Source: Roseofilum casamattae BLCC-M143 (GTDB taxonomy: Bacteria > Cyanobacteriota > Cyanobacteriia > Cyanobacteriales > Desertifilaceae). Taken from it: a stretch of 57,819 bases of DNA. The stretch lies in contig NZ_JAQOSQ010000024.1 in the NCBI RefSeq assembly GCF_030068455.1, positions 1 through 57,819 on the forward strand, read 5' to 3'. Positions within the stretch are counted from its first letter, which is position 1; each line of letters opens with the position of its first letter. The notes beneath the pieces were generated by a model. It had not been told where the DNA came from. It saw only the letters and a program-made list of their open reading frames with translations, and did not search any database. Shown here piece after piece: positions 53,620 through 57,819 of this stretch. The position numbers and the translations under genes were made by a program.

Positions 53620-53832
53620 ATGCTACCAGAAATGCTATCCACCAACGATCGCGCTCGGGCATTAATGACTCGCCACCATCACTTCGTCAAAAATCGCCAA
53701 CAATCCATGCTGAATCGCTCTGCGGCTGAAGTTGGAATCGACCAAATTGGCGATTATCACAGCCATATTCAAGGCAAACCCTCTCCCAGTATCCGAGAAA
53801 GTTACGATCGCAGCAATTCATCAATGAGCTAG
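53620..53832 (+). CDS. gifA: Glutamine synthetase inactivating factor IF7-like
   Basis: This 70-residue basic, probably unstructured protein binds and inhibits glutamine synthetase type I when nitrogen is plentiful. The family signature is plain: RARALMTRHHHFVKNRQQSM, LNRSAAEVGI, IQGKPSPSIRESYDRSNSSMS. The arginines of the conserved RHHHFVKNRQQSM region, needed for GS contact in studied homologs, are present. It has a perfect NtcA box upstream and a strong terminator downstream. The ATG at 53620 follows CGGAGAAAC. Confidence 0.92.
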   Translation: MLPEMLSTNDRARALMTRHHHFVKNRQQSMLNRSAAEVGIDQIGDYHSHIQGKPSPSIRESYDRSNSSMS

Positions 53833-53847
53833 ATAATATTCAGCAAT

Positions 53848-53889
53848 TATAGGGCACTTGGTCGCAAAGGCGCAACCAAGTGCCCTATA
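53848..53889. terminator. Strong bidirectional terminator of gifA
   Basis: A perfect 15-bp stem (53848-53862 with 53875-53889, core AGGGCACTTGG/CCAAGTGCCCT) encloses a 12-nt loop. It overlaps the stop codon of the convergent phosphatase remnant. A TTGTTT tail follows on the plus strand. Confidence 0.75.
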
Positions 53890-54121
53890 GTTGTTTGAGC
53901 ACGACCAAAGTAATGTCATCACAAACTTTCTGAGTGCTAATGTGCGATCGCAAATCATCAATTATAACTTTGCAGATTTGTTCGGCAGAATGTTGGCGGT
54001 GATTTCTGGCAACTTCAGTTAACTTTTCTAATCCGTAGAACTCTTTATTCAGATTTTGTGCTTCAGTAATTCCGTCAGTGCGTTTGTCTCGATTTGCCGA
54101 GGATCGATCTGTAGACATCAC
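53885..54121 (-). pseudogene. C-terminal remnant of a SpoIIE/PP2C-type phosphatase
   Basis: The frame encodes TDGITEAQNLNKEFYGLEKL and ends IIDDLRSHISTQKVCDDITLVVLKQL, the C-terminal part of PP2C/SpoIIE (RsbU-type) protein phosphatases. The metal-binding Asp in CDDITLVV remains. The N-terminal domains and the first catalytic Asp are absent: upstream of TDGITEA the match stops within a few residues and there is no family-type start. It is best seen as a broken gene. The terminator of gifA overlaps its end. Confidence 0.7.
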
Positions 54122-54286
54122 CGGCCAATTCTAAGGCAGCTTCATTTATCCACATTAACGGTATAATAATCTGCTCTACACGGTCTCTTCTTTTCAAGTC
54201 TTTTGTCCCGTACTGAGAACTTAGACTTAATGGAATAGGGAATAGTGGTTATCATCCTACTCCCTATTCCTTCTTTGCCGCGATCG

Positions 54287-55699
54287 CTAAACTACTTGAA
54301 TTGCAACAACCAACGTAAAACTGGCGTAGTTTTCGCCAGTCGTTACTTCAATTTTTCCTCCCAAACGTTCGCTTAATTTCTTCACCAGAGCCAATCCTAA
54401 ACCCGTCCCTCCTTGCTTCCAAGGATCGGCACTGGGAATGCGATAAAACTTCTCAAAAATACGTTCGAGTTCCGCTTGTGAAATATGAACTCCAGTATTT
54501 TTAACTTCTACAAATAACTTAGGACGAGGAGTAATCGGCTCGCCAGTTGTCGGCGATAACAGTTCCGGAGATTCTTCTAACCAAGCCTTCAGTTGAATCG
54601 ATTCTCCAGGCGGAGTATATTTACAAGCATTATTCAGTAGTTCGGCGACAATTCGTTCTAAACTAAAGACTTCTGAAAAAAAGGTTGGGATATCTGGCGC
54701 AATCTCGCAGGAGAGGTCTTGCTGTCTGTTTTGAGCGCGATCGCGAAAGGGATGGAGAACTTTGGTCAAAAAGCTCGATAGTTCGATGCGATCGAGACAG
54801 TTGGGTGCATCTTGTTGTTCCAGTCGTTGCAGATCGAGCAAGTCGTTAATTAAGTTAATTTCTCGCTCGCACTCGGTTTCTAAGATTTGCAAATAATGGT
54901 AGAGCTTCTTCTCTATCCGAGTCCGACTCGCCGCTGCTTTACTTACATCTCCATCCTCCGACTGCGACCCATAACTCAGGTATTTTTCTAGGGCAATATT
55001 TAACATGCGAATGCCCATTTTCATATTCGAGACGGGAGTGCGCAACTCGTGAGACACGGTGCTGAGGAAATCGTCTTTTAGGTTGTTGAGTTTTTCTAGT
55101 TCCTGTACTTGAGCTTGAGAGGCTTGAAATAAACGAGCTTGGCGAATGGCGATCGCGCATTGATTGGCGACTTGCTGCACCAGACGAATTTCTAAATTGC
55201 TAAACTCGTATTCGGCATAATGCACTAACCATAAATCTCCTAATACCCCTTGGTCGTCAAAAATCGGACAGGCAAGCATGGCCGAGCGTCCTCGTTCTGG
55301 ATTGGGTAGCAAGGAACAAAATTGAAAGAATTGTCCTCTGAGGAGTTGTTGATAGAGTTCGGGAAATTTGGCCAGTTTCGCGACTCGACCTTGAATGGCA
55401 GGAATCGCAGCAGCATACTCGGAACAAATCGTTGAGGTGCCTTTCTCGAGATCGTACAACGAGGCATTGCATCCTTTAATTCCCAAAATCTCCGTTAACT
55501 CTCGCACTGCTGTTTGCCAAATTTGCGTCTCGTCGAGAGAGTCGCGGACTTTATCGGTAATCCGCTTGAGCATGGCTTCAAACTCTAAGGCTTGTTGCAG
55601 TTGAGTCGTTCTCTCCTGCACTAAAGATTCGAGTTCTGGCGCGGCCTTGTATGATGGCAAGGGGGAAGGATGGGAGTTATGAAGGGTAAGAATGCTCAT
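54287..55699 (-). CDS. GAF-domain sensor histidine kinase
   Basis: This ~470-residue soluble kinase starts at the ATG at 55699. An N-terminal helix (LVQERTTQLQQALEFEAMLKRI) leads to a GAF domain (~50-190). A HisKA domain follows with the phosphorylated H217 in FLSTVSHELRTPVSN and an HATPase_c domain with the N box (ELLNNACKYTPPGE), G1 (VEVKNTGVHI, where Asp is replaced by Asn in the usual DxG) and G2 (GGTGLGLALVKKLSERLGG). It lacks membrane segments, so the signal is internal or brought by the GAF ligand. It is encoded in the same direction as the LuxR-type regulator upstream, with a small gene on the opposite strand between them; pairing is only a guess. Confidence 0.88.
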   Translation of the reverse strand: MSILTLHNSHPSPLPSYKAAPELESLVQERTTQLQQALEFEAMLKRITDKVRDSLDETQIWQTAVRELTEILGIKGCNASLYDLEKGTSTICSEYAAAIPAIQGRVAKLAKFPELYQQLLRGQFFQFCSLLPNPERGRSAMLACPIFDDQGVLGDLWLVHYAEYEFSNLEIRLVQQVANQCAIAIRQARLFQASQAQVQELEKLNNLKDDFLSTVSHELRTPVSNMKMGIRMLNIALEKYLSYGSQSEDGDVSKAAASRTRIEKKLYHYLQILETECEREINLINDLLDLQRLEQQDAPNCLDRIELSSFLTKVLHPFRDRAQNRQQDLSCEIAPDIPTFFSEVFSLERIVAELLNNACKYTPPGESIQLKAWLEESPELLSPTTGEPITPRPKLFVEVKNTGVHISQAELERIFEKFYRIPSADPWKQGGTGLGLALVKKLSERLGGKIEVTTGENYASFTLVVAIQVV

Positions 55700-56190
55700 G
55701 CTTGTCGTTGGTTGCAAGTCGTTGGGGCAAGATGGGGAGAAGCATTGCTGTTATCTGCTTCTTTGTTCGTCCGGGTATTCACAATTATAAGGAATAGAAG
55801 GCTGAGTCCCCACAGTCTTCAGAATGAAAACGGGTGGGCGATCGCTATACCCGAGACTTAAAAATTTTTAATCAAAGTGATAACAAATTTTAATCAATAG
55901 ATTGGTAATGCTTGCGGTTTGAGGGTAACGATCGCCGATCTAAAGTAACTAGCACCTCTGGGTGAATCGCCCTCTATCAAAGTCATAGCAGGGTTCTGGT
56001 GTTCCTCTCTACTAGGGCAGCTCGAGTATTGACTGATTCTGCAACTGATGGGATTGACTGCTGCAATTGAGGTTGCCGACTGCGATCGCGATCGCCATCC
56101 TAGGTGACAAAATAATGAAAACAACTTATCATTGCTTAACATTGGGTGAATAAACATTCCCATCTATCTATAAAAACGTAAACATAAGTC
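55700..56190. other. Intergenic region without recognised genes
   Basis: About 490 bases between the histidine kinase and the small membrane-protein gene. A 90-codon reverse frame (55894-56163) has no recognisable motif and poor composition. No hairpin or RNA gene stands out. Promoters for both flanking genes should lie here. Confidence 0.4.
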
Positions 56191-56382
56191 ATGGCTCCAG
56201 AACTTCAAGCTAAAGTGTCTAAAGGATTAGTCGCAGGTGGTGCAACTCTACTGCTGTTAGGTGGAGGTTGTGTTGTCTCTGGACTTTTAGCTCTGAAGAG
56301 CATTCCTCCCGGACTCGCTGGAACTGCACTGCTGATGGAAGTTGCTGGATTAGGATTAGCTGAGAAAAACCGAGAAGCTTAA
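56191..56382 (+). CDS. Small Gly/Leu-rich membrane protein of unknown function
   Basis: This 63-residue protein starts at an ATG. It has two hydrophobic segments (VAGGATLLLLGGGCVVSGLLA and GLAGTALLMEVAGLGLA) joined by KSIPPG and charged ends, which suggests a small hairpin-like membrane protein. No family is recognised. The clean start and membrane-like pattern support a real gene, though it is short. Confidence 0.5.
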   Translation: MAPELQAKVSKGLVAGGATLLLLGGGCVVSGLLALKSIPPGLAGTALLMEVAGLGLAEKNREA

Positions 56383-56454
56383 GTTCGCTACAGCCTTGCT
56401 TTCTCTGCCTCACTAGACATTTACTCTTCATTTACGATCTTTTAGGGCGTAGCA

Positions 56455-57081
56455 CTACACCAAACCCTCTCGCAATGCCTTAACTGCAGCTTGGACTCGG
56501 TCATCGACAGCGAGCTTATTCATAATACCCCGAACGTGAGTCTTCACGGTATTGGGACTCAGATAAAGTTCCTGAGCAATTTGAGGATTGGTATATCCTT
56601 CAACCATTAACTTTAAAACTTCAGATTCTCTCTCCGATAGGTTAGCCATACTTGCTTGAGGTGTCGGAGGCTTCAGATGGCTAATCACTTTACGTGCAAT
56701 TTGCGGATCGAGATAAGTTGCTCCTTCCCGAGCGGCAGAAATGGCTGCCAAAAGGCGATCGACATTCGCACCTTTAATACAATAGGCATCTGCTCCACTA
56801 GAGAGAGCGGCAATAATCTCATTTTCCGTGGTATGAGACGTGAGCATGACTACCCGCGTATTCGGAAGCTCGGCTTTAATTTGTTCGGTGGCTGCAATGC
56901 CATCTAAACGAGGCAGTCCGATATCCATGACAACCAGATCGGGTTTCAGTGTTTTGGCCATTTGGACGCCAATATACCCGTCTTCGGCCTGACCGACAAT
57001 TTCAATCTGGGGGAATTCGCAGAGAGTTTGTTCTAAGCCAAGTTGCATCATGGGGTCATCTTCAACGATCAGAATTCTCAA
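56455..57081 (-). CDS. NarL/LuxR-family response regulator
   Basis: This two-domain regulator has an N-terminal receiver with acidic residues E7/D8/D9 (LIVEDDPMM), phosphoacceptor D53 (VVMDIGLPRLDG), the Thr/Ser in VVMLTSHT and Lys in YCIKGAN. The C-terminal LuxR helix-turn-helix is LSERESEVLKLMVEGYTNPQ with SPNTVKTHVRGIMNKL. I place the start at the TTG at 57081 (LRILIVEDD), directly before the receiver. The frame stays open to 57261, but that part overlaps comF sequence and is not receiver-like. No convincing ATG or GTG exists near the start, which suggests the upstream region was rearranged. Confidence 0.88.
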   Translation of the reverse strand: MRILIVEDDPMMQLGLEQTLCEFPQIEIVGQAEDGYIGVQMAKTLKPDLVVMDIGLPRLDGIAATEQIKAELPNTRVVMLTSHTTENEIIAALSSGADAYCIKGANVDRLLAAISAAREGATYLDPQIARKVISHLKPPTPQASMANLSERESEVLKLMVEGYTNPQIAQELYLSPNTVKTHVRGIMNKLAVDDRVQAAVKALREGLV

Positions 57082-57343
57082 GGGAGATGACGGTATATTT
57101 GAACGCGGCGATCGCCTGTCGCAGTTGTCCTTGATATTGTCCCCAAATGAATCTGCGAAGCTGTCCGGAACACTGTTGCTGAGGAGTCCACCATTGACGC
57201 GGATTCTTGAATTGCAAGCGACGCAAGGATTTTTCGCAAAAGGAGCAGAGCACATCGCCATCGGCAGGGCGATCGCATAAAGGACAGTTCGAGCGTAAAA
57301 ATAAGTTCAGTATGCTTTTGCCAATCTTATTCCAAATCTTCAT
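57062..57343 (-). pseudogene. comF: Truncated comF (amidophosphoribosyltransferase-like competence protein)
   Basis: From the ATG at 57343 the product has the ComF zinc ribbon (CPLCDRPADGDVLCSFCEKSLRRL) and then GQYQGQLRQAIAAFKYT, the segment that normally leads into the phosphoribosyltransferase domain. The frame then runs out (VISLENSDR-stop) in the start of the response-regulator gene. About 93 residues remain of the usual ~220, and the PRT domain is absent. ComF is needed for DNA uptake in naturally competent bacteria. The break lies near 57095. Confidence 0.75.
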
Positions 57344-57582
57344 AGCGATCGATCCTTCGGCATTGGACACGTTTGAGTCTAGCTATCTTCAGCATTATAC
57401 GATAGGACGAACCTCCCTACAGAAATAGAATCGTGTCATATAACCCACATTCCGCGCGACAAAATGTAGTATAAGAACTCGAGGAAAAGCATTGAGTATT
57501 TAAGCTTACTGAAAAAAGTCGGAACAAAGTTCCCTCAGACTGTCATACTAGAGAGGAAATAGACGAAAGTCAACTCTCAGAT

Positions 57583-57819
57583 ATGTCAGTAGAAATAAGT
57601 AATATAGACCATTTAGGATTGGTAGCAGGCATCATTGATTCTATTGGAATGGAAGGAAAAATTAATGAAATCCTAGGTGAGCAAAGAGGGGAAAAAATCA
57701 GTGCCGGTCAAGTAGTCAAAGGGATGATCTTAAATGGACTAGGATTAGTGTCATCTCCTTTATATTTATTTAGCAAGTTCTTTCAAGGAAAAGCCATAGA
57801 GCATTTAATTGGGCCCGGA
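57583..57819 (+). CDS. IS1634-like transposase (DUF4277), N-terminal part, runs off the window
   Basis: The last 79 codons start MSVEISNIDHLGLVAGIIDS and continue EKISAGQVVKGMILNGLGLV and PLYLFSKFFQGKAIEHLIG. This is the DUF4277 N-terminal domain of IS1634-type DDE transposases. The ATG is at 57583. The element's left end should lie within 57430-57582, but no inverted repeat could be confirmed without the right end. The reading frame is intact to the window edge. Confidence 0.88.
   Translation, partial: MSVEISNIDHLGLVAGIIDSIGMEGKINEILGEQRGEKISAGQVVKGMILNGLGLVSSPLYLFSKFFQGKAIEHLIGPG

Noticed and set aside
55894-56163. 89-codon reverse ORF between the histidine kinase and the small membrane gene
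   Set aside because: Unusual composition and no recognisable motif; more likely chance.
56455-57261. Long form of the response regulator starting at 57261
   Set aside because: The extra N-terminal ~60 residues are comF sequence read in another frame and bear no receiver features.

Overview
The window is chromosomal DNA from a cyanobacterium. The octamer GCGATCGC (HIP1) and its GCGATCG variants occur throughout. Several genes are diagnostic: a GlpX-type fructose-1,6-/sedoheptulose-1,7-bisphosphatase, glutamyl-tRNA reductase, the Ftn2/ZipN cell-division protein, and a GifA-type glutamine synthetase inactivating factor behind a perfect NtcA box. A TIC21/PIC1-like DUF3611 protein and many cyanobacterium-type small hypothetical proteins agree with this. 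The sequence does not fix the genus. Both ends stop inside transposase genes (IS5-like at the left, DUF4277/IS1634-like at the right), as expected of a contig broken at repeated insertion sequences.

Layout. 1-5.3 kb: an IS5-like fragment next to a truncated sensor gene that follows an NMT1/NrtA-like substrate-binding lipoprotein, then two tandem paralogous coiled-coil genes with a clear promoter and terminator. 5.6-10.7 kb: a giant secreted protein with a two-partner-secretion (filamentous haemagglutinin) N-terminus, six 36-bp repeats and a C-terminal CHAT protease domain. 10.8-18.5 kb: housekeeping genes (pdhA, ftn2/zipN, pilD, accD), a PadR regulator, a 0.9-kb gene-free stretch and a DUF3611 gene. 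18.6-25 kb: two tandem EthD-like paralogs, a HEAT-repeat protein, a DUF4168 lipoprotein with a duplicated 3' tail, a tnpB-only IS605-type element, an esterase and a DUF403 protein. 25-33.7 kb: NurA, TolC, DegT aminotransferase, AarF/UbiB kinase, rplU-rpmA. 33.8-43.2 kb: sulfotransferase, mreBCD, ssb, SIMPL protein, rfbB, a glutamine synthetase-like enzyme, dxr and a small hydrolase. 43.4-50 kb: glpX, hemA, an HSL-type esterase and gyrA. 50-57.8 kb: an accessory-rich end with a kinase-FGE fusion, a MITE-like element, gifA, a phosphatase remnant, a histidine kinase, a LuxR-type response regulator and a truncated comF.

The most interesting locus is the Ser/Thr kinase fused to a formylglycine-generating-enzyme (C-type-lectin-like) domain at 50194-52080. 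Its last ~35 codons look like the variable repeat of a diversity-generating retroelement: an RGGSWN...IGLRV frame in which positions that are usually Asn (AAY) carry TTC, TTT, ATC, GAC, TAT and AGC. No reverse transcriptase, Avd or template repeat was seen in the window, so it would be a remote target served in trans. Other notable items are the haemagglutinin-CHAT fusion, a dispersed palindromic repeat downstream of three transcription units, a 215-bp element with perfect 24-bp terminal inverted repeats, and several relics (sensor kinase, SpoIIE phosphatase, comF).

Starts were chosen by eye from start codons, ribosome-binding sites and family lengths. No database search was run, so family names rest on recognised motifs.
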